Position numbers and translations under genes: made by a program. Shown in pieces: positions 1 through 8,047 of a stretch of DNA of 19,105 nucleotides. Within the stretch, counting starts at the first letter, position 1, and each line of letters begins with the position of its first letter. The notes under the pieces were generated by a model. It worked only from the letters and a program-made list of their open reading frames with translations. It had not been told where the DNA came from and ran no database searches. Source of the DNA: Rhodospirillaceae bacterium. GTDB lineage: Bacteria > Pseudomonadota > Alphaproteobacteria > UBA8366 > GCA-2717185. The stretch covers positions 1 to 19,105 of the forward strand of contig PBDC01000014.1 of NCBI GenBank assembly GCA_002717185.1. Direction: 5' to 3'.

Positions 1-30
1 ATACTTCTCAAACGGCATTTTCTTCGGCAT
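1..30 (-). CDS. 5' end of a truncated gene, possibly 2-isopropylmalate synthase
   Basis: Only ten codons are inside the window, reading MPKKMPFEKY on the minus strand and running off the left edge. An ATG at 28-30 is preceded by GGAG (minus strand, bases 38-41) with a 7-base spacer, so this is a credible real start. A short N-terminus ending in (F)xKY is reminiscent of long-form LeuA proteins, which continue with a KYRPF-like segment, but ten residues cannot establish identity. The existence of the start is fairly well supported. The LeuA assignment is a guess from memory of the family N-terminus. Confidence 0.4.
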   Translation of the reverse strand, partial: MPKKMPFEKY

Positions 31-274
31 TTGTCTTCTCCACTCTGCCCAGCGCTTTTATAGGGCGCGGGACCTCCAAATTCTATAGCTAACTCAATAG
101 GTTCGCGGCACCAACACGGCCGCCGGCAGCCGCCTAGGCCCGACGACCGCCGTTAAGTCGAAGGCCTGTCGGCTCGATCATAGGCAAAGCAGCGAGCGGA
201 ATTTGGATTTCGAGTGTGGTGGATATCATGGTTCGCTCTTCAAAAATAGGAAAGGAAACGCGGATACGAAGAGT

Positions 275-298
275 CCCGGCCCGCTCTAGGCGGCCGGG
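275..298 (-). promoter_or_regulatory. GC-rich hairpin in the leader of the partial minus-strand gene
   Basis: CCCGGCC (275-281) pairs exactly with GGCCGGG (292-298). The ten-base interior can add two further G-C pairs. It is not followed by a T-run on either strand, so it is not a standard intrinsic terminator. The dyad at 298-310 abuts it and shares one base. Role unknown; a leader structure or operator is possible. Confidence 0.35.
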
Positions 299-456
299 CG
301 ACTAAGTCGCAGAAGCGCAGTGGTCCCATGCGATACCATGGTGCTAAAATTAGGGAGTTTAGGAAATGTGGTCAACCCTCGGCCTAATTCGCGGGCGATC
401 GCCCCTAAAGATAAAGCGTAACCAGCGCCTGGATATCCTCGCCGACGCTGATCGGG

Positions 457-473
457 AAGGTTTCTATAACCTT
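457..473 (-). terminator. Small hairpin just downstream of ubiD
   Basis: AAGGTT (457-462) and AACCTT (468-473) form a six-pair stem with a five-base loop, about 13 bases past the ubiD stop codon. No U-run follows on the minus strand, so termination here would be weak or factor-dependent. Position is the main argument. Confidence 0.25.
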
Positions 474-486
474 GAGAAAGTATATT

Positions 487-2001
487 TTACTTCCAGATAC
501 TCTTCCCAGAGCCCGGCAATCCGAGCTCAGCCCACATCGCATCAACCTTCCCGATGATATCATCCGACATGCGCAGCTTCTTGCCCCATTCGCGTTTCGT
601 TTCCGGCGGCCACTTTTTTGTCGCGTCGAGACCGATCTTTGAGCCAAGGCCGCTCTCAATACTGGCAAAATCGAGATAATCTATGGGCGTGTTTTCAATT
701 ACGGTGATGTCGCGAGCCGGATCCATTCGGGTCGAGACAGCCCACATCACATCCTTCCAATCACGCGCGTCGATATCTTCGTCGACGACGATGATCCACT
801 TCGTGTAGCTAAACTGCCTCAAATAGGACCATATACCCATCATCATCCGCTTGGCGTGGCCGGGATAGGCTTTCCTAATTGAAACGATGGCAATGCGGTA
901 TGAGCAGCCCTCCGGCGGCAGCCAAAAATCGCAGATCTCCGGGAATTGCTGCTGCAGCAGAGGCACGAAGACCTCGTTCAATGCCTCGCCTAACACCGAA
1001 GGCTCATCCGGTGGGCGCCCGGTAAAGGTCGAGAGATAGATCGGATTGCGCCGCATGGTGACCGCTTTGATTTTAAAGACGGGGAACCGCTCAACCGCAT
1101 TGTAATAACCGGTGTGATCGCCATAGGGGCCTTCGTCTTCGTATTCCTCCAGCGATACCTCCCCTTCAAGCACGATCTCCGCTTCCGCCGGCACTTTGAG
1201 CGGCACGGTCTTACAATCTACAAGATCGAGCTTCTGACCACGCAGTAAACCGGCAAATTGGTACTCCGACAGCGTATCGGGTACTGGAGTCACCGCCGCG
1301 AGCAGCGTACCCGGATCGGATCCGATCACCACAGCAGCGGGCAGGGGTTCCATCCTCTCTGCCTTCCAGCGCTGGTGATGCTGCGCACCACCGCGATGCT
1401 GCAGCCAGCGCATCAATGTCGTGTCACGGCCTGTGATCTGCATGCGGTAGATGCCGAGATTAAAATTGTCGGACCGGCTACCCTTCGGGTCCGGCCCCCG
1501 GGTCACCACCAACGGCCAAGTGATCAGTGGCGCAGGCTCATCCGGCCAGCAGGTTTGAATTGGGAGGCGCGTCAGGTCAATCTCGTCGCCCTGCATCACC
1601 ACGTCCTGACAGGGCGCCGACCCCGTGGTCCGGGGTTTCATCGCCATCACAGTTTTCAGGAGCGGTAACATACCCATCGCTTCGCGCCACCCGCCCGGCG
1701 GCTCCGGCTGACGCAGGAAGGCCAGGGTCTCGCCAATTTCGCGAAGCTGGTCCGGCCTACGATCCATGCCCCAGGCGATGCGCTCCACCGTGCCAAACAG
1801 ATTGACCAATACCGGCATCTCGTAGCGGCCGCCATCGTCTCGCACAACATTCTCGAACAGCACCGCTGGCCCCCCTTCGGCCAGCAGTCGCGTCTGAATC
1901 TCTGTCATCTCCAGCACAGGCGAGACTGGTGCGGAGACTCGCACCAGCCGGTCTTCCGCTTCCAAGCGGGCGATGAAGTCGCGCAAAGATCCGTACGGCA
2001 T
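487..2001 (-). CDS. ubiD: UbiD family decarboxylase (3-polyprenyl-4-hydroxybenzoate carboxy-lyase)
   Basis: This 504-residue protein matches UbiD along its whole length. UbiD enzymes use prenylated FMN and a divalent metal for reversible non-oxidative decarboxylation; the ubiquinone enzyme removes the carboxyl group of 3-polyprenyl-4-hydroxybenzoate in the cytosol. Visible family segments are [10 protein letters not shown] (179-188, with Asn181 a likely metal ligand), [13 protein letters not shown] (197-209), EIVLEG with Glu279, [11 protein letters not shown] (290-300), and a C-terminal part containing [12 protein letters not shown] and IIVVDEDID. The usual bacterial length is about 490-510 residues. 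The ATG at 1999-2001 has no strong Shine-Dalgarno site, but the N-terminus ([14 protein letters not shown]) is normal for the family, so the start is accepted. Nearby ubiA supports the ubiquinone role. UbiD paralogues acting on other aromatic acids are the alternative, and no ubiX is in the window. Confidence 0.93.
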   Translation of the reverse strand: MPYGSLRDFIARLEAEDRLVRVSAPVSPVLEMTEIQTRLLAEGGPAVLFENVVRDDGGRYEMPVLVNLFGTVERIAWGMDRRPDQLREIGETLAFLRQPEPPGGWREAMGMLPLLKTVMAMKPRTTGSAPCQDVVMQGDEIDLTRLPIQTCWPDEPAPLITWPLVVTRGPDPKGSRSDNFNLGIYRMQITGRDTTLMRWLQHRGGAQHHQRWKAERMEPLPAAVVIGSDPGTLLAAVTPVPDTLSEYQFAGLLRGQKLDLVDCKTVPLKVPAEAEIVLEGEVSLEEYEDEGPYGDHTGYYNAVERFPVFKIKAVTMRRNPIYLSTFTGRPPDEPSVLGEALNEVFVPLLQQQFPEICDFWLPPEGCSYRIAIVSIRKAYPGHAKRMMMGIWSYLRQFSYTKWIIVVDEDIDARDWKDVMWAVSTRMDPARDITVIENTPIDYLDFASIESGLGSKIGLDATKKWPPETKREWGKKLRMSDDIIGKVDAMWAELGLPGSGKSIWK

Positions 2002-2067
2002 AGCGCCGCTACACTAATCATAGCGCAGTGAATGACAAGGACGGGGTTATCGGCTAATCAGAGGCTT

Positions 2068-2805
2068 ATGTCAGCCTACACTCCCGACACCAGCGATAGG
2101 AAAGCCGCCCTTGCCCGCGCACGTGGCTACCCCTACGACATCCCCAATCAATCCTATCATTGGCACGGTGCACAGCTATCCGGTTTCGATCCAGCGAAAA
2201 CAGCTGGGCGAACGCCCGTGCTGGCGGTTGGCTCCAATCAATCACCGGAGCAGCTAACCCGGAAGTTCGGCCATCTCGACGATTGGGAAATTCCTGTGCA
2301 GCGCTGCGCCCTGACTGGCTTCGACGTGGTCTATTCAGCACATATCGCCCGTTATGGTTCCGTCCCTGCCATGCTACAGACAGCACTCGGTACGACCGCG
2401 ACCCTGTTCGTCAATTGGCTCGACGAAACGCAGCTTGCCGCGATGCACGAGACGGAGTTGAGCAACGGGAACTACCATTACGGCCGGCTCGACGATGTAG
2501 CGGTTGCGCTTGAGGGCGGCAGCACGCTCACTTCGGTCCACGGCTATTTCAGCCGCCGTGGCCACGTGACCCATGACGGCGACGGCGTCGCTTTAGCCAG
2601 TGTACCGGCTAAAAACCGGAACCGTCCCGCGCGCGACTGCGATTACATGTTGACACAGGTACAACAGCGGATCGACCCCGAGCACGATCTGGACGAATTC
2701 ATCTTGCGATTGATAGAGGAAGCCGGCTTTCGCCAAGACGTCATCGCGGCACTGATGTACGACGCCGAACCCTTCGCCGCCTCCTACACAATCGTCGAAA
2801 GCTAG
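2068..2805 (+). CDS. Gamma-glutamylcyclotransferase-fold protein
   Basis: This protein of about 245 residues resembles the GGCT/AIG2 superfamily. The glycine-rich substrate loop reads VLAVGSN (residues 63-69 when counted from the upstream ATG at 2032). A later MHETE segment (138-142) lies where family members have LDxxE with the catalytic acid, making Glu142 the candidate. Family enzymes release 5-oxoproline from gamma-glutamyl peptides or amines, but many relatives have unknown substrates. About 60 residues before the loop are not recognised, which is longer than usual. Two in-frame starts exist: ATG 2032 (no Shine-Dalgarno, only 30 bases from the divergent ubiD start) and ATG 2068, which follows AGAGG (2060-2064) at a short spacing. 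I prefer 2068, weakly. gshA lies about 2 kb away, so a link to gamma-glutamyl chemistry is plausible but inferred. Confidence 0.6.
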   Translation: MSAYTPDTSDRKAALARARGYPYDIPNQSYHWHGAQLSGFDPAKTAGRTPVLAVGSNQSPEQLTRKFGHLDDWEIPVQRCALTGFDVVYSAHIARYGSVPAMLQTALGTTATLFVNWLDETQLAAMHETELSNGNYHYGRLDDVAVALEGGSTLTSVHGYFSRRGHVTHDGDGVALASVPAKNRNRPARDCDYMLTQVQQRIDPEHDLDEFILRLIEEAGFRQDVIAALMYDAEPFAASYTIVES

Positions 2806-3239
2806 GCAGTGTCCATGACATCAATGGAACACCATCAGGGATAGGGTTCCGTTATCTCCTGGACTCCTCAGGTGAATAGAAAACGGCCGGTAACGGCGAT
2901 TGGCTTGCGCTAGGTGCCTGACGATGTCGACTTCGACTAACATCAACCGCCCCACAGAAGGCTGTTGGTCATCACAAAGGGCTTCCTGGGGTCCCTGGCA
3001 GCGATGGCAAAGCGCGGACCTTTCGCTGCAACCACCTACTGGAGATAGACAGAACCGAAAGGCGTGGCGGGCGACAGAGTCAACGACCTACGCAACGGAG
3101 AATACGAAATCGGCCTACCCTTCTGCACTAAAACGCACGTGCCATATTTTATCGCGGCCGATCAGGCCTGGTGAACTCGGAACTACCGCTAGTCGGGTTG
3201 AAATATGCCTACATCACCTTGGAATTGTGGTAGGATGAC
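2806..3239. other. 434-base gap with a possible decayed coding frame
   Basis: No intact gene is convincing here. One + strand frame running from GTG 2914 to TGA 3172-3174 reads like protein in two stretches (LLVITKGFLGSLAAMAKRG and EIGLPFCTKTHVPYFIAADQ) but is broken by TAA at 2938 and TAG at 3046. This may be a gene remnant or chance. An open frame at 2900-3238 is rich in Ser, Arg and Trp in the manner of shadow frames and is not accepted. No clear terminator or promoter was seen. The gap separates the convergent GGCT-like gene and ubiA. Confidence 0.35.
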
Positions 3240-4160
3240 CTACCCTGCCAGAAATCCCGCTAGTACGATAAAGCCGAAATAGCGGTTTGATTTAAACTTA
3301 GCCAGACAATCGACAGGGTCATCGAAATCGAGGTTAATCACCTGCCACACAAGTTGCGCTGCGCCCAGGGCGAGCAGCGCGTAAAAAGGCCAGCCGAGCT
3401 CAGTCGACCAACCGGCCGCTGCAATCAGCACGACAGTCAACGCGTAAAAGCCCCAAAGCCAAGGTTTAGTATTTTCCTCGAATTTGAGCGCGGTCGACTT
3501 CACCCCGATCAGCGCATCGTCCTCCTTATCCTGATGGGCGTAAATCGTGTCGTAGCCCAAGGTCCAGGCTATACCAGCCGCGTAGAGCAGTAACGCGGGT
3601 AGACCCAGACCGCCGGTCACAGAGGCCCAGGCTACTAGGATGCCCCAATTGAAGGCGAGGCCAAGGAAGAACTGTGGCCAATGGGTGACGCGTTTCATAA
3701 GCGGGTATATGACAACAAGCGCCAAAGAAGCGATTGCGACCATTACCGCGACGGGTCCCATTGGCAGCAGGACCGCCAAGCCGATCAGCATCAGCAACGC
3801 CATAAGGGTCAAAGCTTGCCGTACAGTGAGGTCTCCATTGGCAATCGGGCGCAACGTCGTCCGAGCCACCTTGGCGTCGAAATCGCGGTCCATAATATCG
3901 TTCCAGCAACAGCCGGCACCTCGCATGACCAGCGCACCTACGGCAAACAGGATGTAAAGTATCAGATTGAACCAGTCGAATACGGGCAGGCTGGAGGTTG
4001 CGGACGCTGTGCCCCACCAACAGGGGATTAGTAGCAGCCAAGTGCCGATCGGCCGATCGATGCGTGCAAGCCGTAGATAGGGACGCGCGACTGGAGGTGC
4101 GATCCGCTCGACCCAATGGTCGGATCTTATGTCGCTAGCGCTATCAGTGGTGGGGACCAT
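3240..4160 (-). CDS. ubiA: 4-hydroxybenzoate polyprenyltransferase
   Basis: This is a membrane prenyltransferase that attaches the polyprenyl tail to 4-hydroxybenzoate in ubiquinone synthesis, acting in the inner membrane. Both aspartate-rich motifs are present: NDIMDRDFD (87-95, followed by RPIANG) and YDTIYAHQDKEDD (203-215). The N-terminal RIDRPIGTWLLLIPCWWG segment is typical of bacterial UbiA, and eight or so hydrophobic helices follow. Starting at ATG 4158-4160 gives 306 residues, the normal family size. An in-frame ATG at 4209-4211 adds 17 atypical residues (MKSRILVCCPQSP) and would overlap the divergent rsmE, so the shorter form is preferred although its ribosome-binding site is weak. 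The neighbouring ubiD acts on its product. Confidence 0.93.
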   Translation of the reverse strand: MVPTTDSASDIRSDHWVERIAPPVARPYLRLARIDRPIGTWLLLIPCWWGTASATSSLPVFDWFNLILYILFAVGALVMRGAGCCWNDIMDRDFDAKVARTTLRPIANGDLTVRQALTLMALLMLIGLAVLLPMGPVAVMVAIASLALVVIYPLMKRVTHWPQFFLGLAFNWGILVAWASVTGGLGLPALLLYAAGIAWTLGYDTIYAHQDKEDDALIGVKSTALKFEENTKPWLWGFYALTVVLIAAAGWSTELGWPFYALLALGAAQLVWQVINLDFDDPVDCLAKFKSNRYFGFIVLAGFLAG

Positions 4161-4197
4161 GGGGTAATCTTGCGGCGATTGGGGACAACAAACAAGT

Positions 4198-4929
4198 ATG
4201 CGGCTCTTCATAGAAAAGGAACTTGCAGCGGACCAGCCGGTCGTATTGACTTCGGCGCATACGCATTACCTGCGAAACGTGATGCGTGCCACTCCCGGCG
4301 ACAAGGTATTGCTGTTCAACGGACGCGACGGCGAGTGGGAATCTTCAATCGAGACCCTGGCCAAAGGGTCGGGGACAGCAGTGCCCCGAGCGCTCCGCTG
4401 CCCACAAAGGCTGGAACCAGGCCCCTGGCTCCTATTTGCGCCCTTGAAACGAGAGCCGCAGGATTTTCTCATCCAGAAGGCGGTGGAGCTGGGCGTGTCT
4501 GCCTTACAGCCGGTCCGGACCAAATTCACGAATACAGTTAGAATCAACCAGAATCGCATGGTGTCGCATGCAATTGCAGCAGCCGAACAGTGCGAGCGGC
4601 TGACCGTTCCCGAGGTGCGGGAGATGCAAAAGTACACTTTTTTACTGGAAAATTGGCCCGAAGACCGTTATCTGCTGGTATGCGCCGAGCGCGAGGCCGC
4701 GCAGCCGATCGACGATGTGCTACGCGCCGCGCCAAAAAGTGGCACTTGGGGAATTCTAACCGGGCCCGAGGGAGGTTTCGCATTGTCCGAACTGGAACAG
4801 CTACAAAAATTGCCCTTCGTCCGCTTGGTCAGTCTCGGTCCCCGGATACTGCGGGCGGAAACCGCGGCAATTGCGGCGCTAACCTGCTGGCAGAGCGTGC
4901 TGGGAGACTGGAACGATCATGGTTATTAA
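4198..4929 (+). CDS. rsmE: 16S rRNA (uracil-1498-N3)-methyltransferase
   Basis: This SPOUT-class methyltransferase methylates N3 of U1498 in 16S rRNA using S-adenosylmethionine. At 243 residues it is family length. The N-terminal PUA-like part includes HTHYLRNVMR (21-30) and LFNGRDGEW (39-47). The C-terminal trefoil-knot part carries LTGPEGGF (187-194) and the signature SLGPRILRAETA (212-223). The ATG is preceded by GGGGA at a longish 12-base spacing. It is divergent from ubiA and lies 47 bases upstream of gshA on the same strand, so the two are probably cotranscribed. Confidence 0.95.
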   Translation: MRLFIEKELAADQPVVLTSAHTHYLRNVMRATPGDKVLLFNGRDGEWESSIETLAKGSGTAVPRALRCPQRLEPGPWLLFAPLKREPQDFLIQKAVELGVSALQPVRTKFTNTVRINQNRMVSHAIAAAEQCERLTVPEVREMQKYTFLLENWPEDRYLLVCAEREAAQPIDDVLRAAPKSGTWGILTGPEGGFALSELEQLQKLPFVRLVSLGPRILRAETAAIAALTCWQSVLGDWNDHGY

Positions 4930-4976
4930 CGCCAAGAAACATAGACTTAAATGACGTAACCGGATAGTTATCGCCC

Positions 4977-6344
4977 ATGTCCGCACCGCAAAAGCCGACA
5001 AGCCCGCCGGTCAACAGCAAGGCGCAGCTCGTTGAAGATTTAGAAAACGCCTGTACGCCTCAATCCAACTGGCGCATCGGCACAGAGCACGAGAAGTTCG
5101 CCTATAATCTGCTAAACCTGCAACCGCTTCCCTATGACGGCGTGCCAGGTATCCGCGCGCTACTGGAGGGCATGCAGCGCTTTGGTTGGATGCCTGTGCT
5201 GGAGGGTGAAAACGTAATCGCCCTTAAAGACAACGAAGGTGCCTCCGTTACCCTGGAGCCCGGCGGCCAGTTTGAATTGTCAGGCGCGGCGGTAGAAACA
5301 CTGCACCAGACCTGCGCCGAAGTGAACCAGCACCTTACCCAGGTTAAGGAAGTTTGCGAGGAAATCGGCGCCGGCGTCATCGGGCTCGGCTTCAACCCTA
5401 AATGGCGCCGCGAGGACATTCATTGGATGCCGAAGGGTCGCTACAAGATCATGCGCGCCTACATGCCAACCAAGGGCAATCTCGGCCACGACATGATGCT
5501 GCGAACCTCTACAGTGCAGGTAAATTTAGATTTCGACAGCGAAGCCGACATGATCCAGAAAATGCGAGTTGGCGTCGCCCTGCAACCGATCGCCACGGCT
5601 CTGTTTGCGGCCTCGCCCTTCAGTGAAGGCAAGCCGAATGGCTATCTTAGCTATCGCAGCCATATTTGGACCGACACCGATCCCGATCGCTGCGGCATGC
5701 TACCTTTCATCTTCGAGCAAGGGTTCGGGTTCGAGCGGTGGGTCGACTACATCCTCGACGTGCCGATGTATTTCATCTACCGCGATGGAAACTATCTGGA
5801 CGTCAGCGGCCTGTCCTTTCGCGATTACTTGAACGGCGAGTTGGCCGGTTTCGAGGGCCAGCTGCCGACAATGGCTGACTGGACCGACCACATGACGACC
5901 GCGTTCCCAGAAGTGCGGCTCAAACACTATATCGAGATGCGAGGCACCGATGGCGGTCCATGGGGCCGGCTCTGCGCGCTTCCAGCCCTGTGGGTCGGGC
6001 TACTATACGACCAGAGCGCGCTTGACGCTGCCTGGGACCTATGCCGCGACTGGACAGACGAGGAGCGCGAATATCTGCGCACCGAAGTGCCTCGGCTCGG
6101 CCTGAAGACGCCCTTCCGCGGCGGCACACTGCAGGCGATTACCCAAGAAGTCCTCAAGATAGCACGCAGTGGCCTCGCCAACCGGGACCGCCGCGATCGG
6201 CTCGACCGAGACGAGACCCTGTTCATAGACATCTTGGATGAGATCGCCTCGAGCGGCATCACGCCGGCCGAAGAACTCCTTGACGCCTATGAAAACGATT
6301 GGCAGGGCAACATCGACAAAGTCTACGAGACATACTCGTACTGA
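4977..6344 (+). CDS. gshA: Glutamate-cysteine ligase, plant/alphaproteobacterial type
   Basis: This is the ATP-dependent ligase that joins glutamate and cysteine to gamma-glutamylcysteine, the first step of glutathione synthesis in the cytosol. The 455-residue length matches the plant-type (GCS2) family used by alphaproteobacteria rather than the enterobacterial type. Recognisable segments are RIGTEHEKF (33-41), [14 protein letters not shown] (90-103), a central region containing RMGVALQP-like and FGFERWVDY sequences, and [13 protein letters not shown]. The C-terminal DNDWQGN-like tail (here [17 protein letters not shown]) is also usual. It follows rsmE by 47 bases. The ribosome-binding site is weak. 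A small hairpin 66 bases downstream may end transcription. Confidence 0.95.
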   Translation: MSAPQKPTSPPVNSKAQLVEDLENACTPQSNWRIGTEHEKFAYNLLNLQPLPYDGVPGIRALLEGMQRFGWMPVLEGENVIALKDNEGASVTLEPGGQFELSGAAVETLHQTCAEVNQHLTQVKEVCEEIGAGVIGLGFNPKWRREDIHWMPKGRYKIMRAYMPTKGNLGHDMMLRTSTVQVNLDFDSEADMIQKMRVGVALQPIATALFAASPFSEGKPNGYLSYRSHIWTDTDPDRCGMLPFIFEQGFGFERWVDYILDVPMYFIYRDGNYLDVSGLSFRDYLNGELAGFEGQLPTMADWTDHMTTAFPEVRLKHYIEMRGTDGGPWGRLCALPALWVGLLYDQSALDAAWDLCRDWTDEEREYLRTEVPRLGLKTPFRGGTLQAITQEVLKIARSGLANRDRRDRLDRDETLFIDILDEIASSGITPAEELLDAYENDWQGNIDKVYETYSY

Positions 6345-6409
6345 CACTTTGGGATCAAATGCCGGTTCGTTCTCGAAAAACCAACGAATAGGCTAGCATC
6401 CACAACACG

Positions 6410-6429
6410 GCCCTCTCGCTTTAGAGGGC
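6410..6429. terminator. Hairpin between convergent gshA and the M81 gene
   Basis: GCCCTCT (6410-6416) and AGAGGGC (6423-6429) form a perfect seven-pair stem with a six-base loop CGCTTT. It sits between two convergent genes (gshA ending at 6344, the M81 gene ending at 6532), where a two-way terminator is expected. There is no U-run on either side, so the call rests on stem quality and position. Confidence 0.5.
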
Positions 6430-6531
6430 TCTACGGCGCATTAATTTAAAAACAAATTCGTGTGATCCGGGGCAACCCATAATCGCGTGTATCCTGATTC
6501 CGCAGACCCTTCGTTAGCAACGCAATGATAT

Positions 6532-8034
6532 CTAAACCCCGCGTATAAACGAAGGCCCGTTCGGCAGCAGCCGCACGCCTTCGCGTAAATGCTGGAACGG
6601 AAACTTCGTCGAATCGACGATGTGCGCCCCAAGAGCCAGAACGACCAGGTTTTTCTCGGCGATCGGGTCGAAGTCGGCACGGAAATGACAGGTGCTTTTA
6701 AGTGCCAGGATCTTTTGCTTCTCTGGTGCCACGCCGATATGACGGAAAATATCCTGGTCGTAAGCTTGCATGCGCTTACTGGCCGTGACAATGCTGACCC
6801 CACCAATAGTTAGCAAAGCGGTCAGGCCGATATCGATGTGGCGGCCGCCGATGCTGCGACCCGTGGTCACGAAACATCCGTCGCTGAGCGCCGTCACAGT
6901 GAAAGTCCCGTGGAAAGGTACCACGCCGTCCGGCCCGTGTTTGCCGCCGAGATCAAGTGTGATTTCAGCTCCTTCGCCCGCCTCATGTGCCGACGCGGCG
7001 GCTTCCGCATCCCACATGACGCACATCGCAACTAGCTGCGCGTCGTGTCGCACCAGAGCCTCCAGCAATCCCGTCGTGTCGCAAGTTCCGCCGCAGCCGG
7101 GATTGTCCTGCGTGTCTGCGAGTACGACTGGCTTCGTTGCCGTCTCGGCGATACGCATGGCCTCAAGGACCGCTTCATCCGGTTGCATAAGCGGTTCGGA
7201 GAAATCCGCCTCCTGCTCCAGCACCATGGCCGCTAGCCGGTCCGCTATTTCGTCTGCTACAGCCTGGCTGTAGGCGTGGCACACCACGGCGGGACCGCAT
7301 TCATGTAGATCCGACGGAGGAAACCCCGCCGCATAACAAAGGTTAAGAATATCGCCACCCTCGCCCGCTACAGACGCTTCGACAATACCCTTAGACGGCT
7401 CAACCAAGGTGCATTGAAAGTTGAGTGGCAACAGGAAAGGGAGCCGGCGGATCGCGCGGCCGGCTGGAATGCCTTCTGCCAGGACACGGTGCATGATCAG
7501 CGCAGCGCGGCTGCCGGTACCCTGCCGGTCGATATGCGGGTAGGTCAGATATACTGCCATACCGTCAGTCAGACGGCACATCTCTTCGGTGATGTTCGCG
7601 TGATAGTCGAGGCTTATGACAACCGGAATAAGCGGTCCCACGCAGGCCCGAACCCGGCGCAGCAGCTCACCCTCCGCATCTCCATAGCTCAGCGAACACA
7701 TCGCGCCATGCAGGTCTAGATACACCGCGTCGACCGGCATTACCTGCGATAGCATGCCAACCAACTCACCAACGATGCGCTCGAAACAATCATCGGTGAT
7801 GTAACCACCAGCACCGCCCTGGCCCCAGATCAAAGGTACCAGCTCATGGCTTGGGTTTACCGTATCGAGGAAACCAGACATGCCGAAGGTAGAACCGCTT
7901 GCTCGCTCTATCACTTCCTCGCGCCGAGCGAGCGGCGGCATCTCTCCTCCAGCCTCGTAATAGGCGTAGTTGGTGCGCATCGGCACAAAGCAGTTGGTCT
8001 CATGACTGAATCCGCCAATCGCAATACGCGCCAT
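6532..8034 (-). CDS. M81 family metallopeptidase (MlrC-like)
   Basis: This 500-residue protein resembles the M81/MlrC family, named for the enzyme that cleaves linearised microcystin fragments; most relatives have unknown substrates. The start MARIAIGGFSHETNCF is typical, and SHETN is a family signature. Likely zinc ligands are Asp143 and His145 in SLDYHANITEE and His167 in YPHID. YLDLHGAM (105-112) and the C-terminal domain (TKPVVLADTQDNPGCGGTCD) also fit. The start is fixed by a near-perfect AGGAGGT six bases before the ATG at 8032-8034; the open frame extends 22 residues further but that stretch lies in the tail of hyuB. It is the last gene of a five-gene operon with hyuA and hyuB, which suggests hydrolysis of an amide or peptide product of the hydantoinase-type step. 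Confidence 0.88.
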   Translation of the reverse strand: MARIAIGGFSHETNCFVPMRTNYAYYEAGGEMPPLARREEVIERASGSTFGMSGFLDTVNPSHELVPLIWGQGGAGGYITDDCFERIVGELVGMLSQVMPVDAVYLDLHGAMCSLSYGDAEGELLRRVRACVGPLIPVVISLDYHANITEEMCRLTDGMAVYLTYPHIDRQGTGSRAALIMHRVLAEGIPAGRAIRRLPFLLPLNFQCTLVEPSKGIVEASVAGEGGDILNLCYAAGFPPSDLHECGPAVVCHAYSQAVADEIADRLAAMVLEQEADFSEPLMQPDEAVLEAMRIAETATKPVVLADTQDNPGCGGTCDTTGLLEALVRHDAQLVAMCVMWDAEAAASAHEAGEGAEITLDLGGKHGPDGVVPFHGTFTVTALSDGCFVTTGRSIGGRHIDIGLTALLTIGGVSIVTASKRMQAYDQDIFRHIGVAPEKQKILALKSTCHFRADFDPIAEKNLVVLALGAHIVDSTKFPFQHLREGVRLLPNGPSFIRGV

Positions 8035-8040
8035 GCCACC

Positions 8041-8047
8041 ACCTCCT
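8041..8047 (-). promoter_or_regulatory. Strong Shine-Dalgarno site of the M81 gene
   Basis: The minus strand reads AGGAGGT here, six bases ahead of the ATG at 8032-8034 and immediately after the hyuB stop (8048-8050). It decides the M81 start against the longer in-frame alternative. Confidence 0.85.

Larger units (their letters stand above)
31..486. other. Gene-free leader region with several dyads
   Basis: No convincing gene lies here. Both flanking genes are on the minus strand, so this is the space downstream of ubiD and upstream of the partial gene at 1-30. It holds a GC-rich hairpin (275-298), a 13-base dyad GCGACTAAGTCGC (298-310), a perfect 12-base palindrome GGGCGATCGCCC (393-404) and a small hairpin just after ubiD (457-473). 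The + strand frame at 366-557 is judged chance. The region probably carries the promoter and leader of the partial gene, but I could not identify a clear -35/-10 pair. Confidence 0.5.

Noticed and set aside
134..181. Minus-strand 15-residue ORF as a leucine leader peptide
   Set aside because: It has only two leucine codons close together, no Shine-Dalgarno site, and no terminator with a U-run follows.
366..557. + strand frame of 63 codons
   Set aside because: It runs into the antisense of ubiD, has no Shine-Dalgarno site and shows no recognisable sequence.
2900..3238. + strand frame of 112 codons between the GGCT-like gene and ubiA
   Set aside because: Low-complexity Ser/Arg/Trp/Thr-rich translation, no ribosome-binding site and no recognisable motif. 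A different frame in the same place reads more like protein.
3526..4116. Minus-strand frame of 196 codons within ubiA
   Set aside because: It is a shifted frame inside a gene with intact UbiA motifs and contains no family signature.
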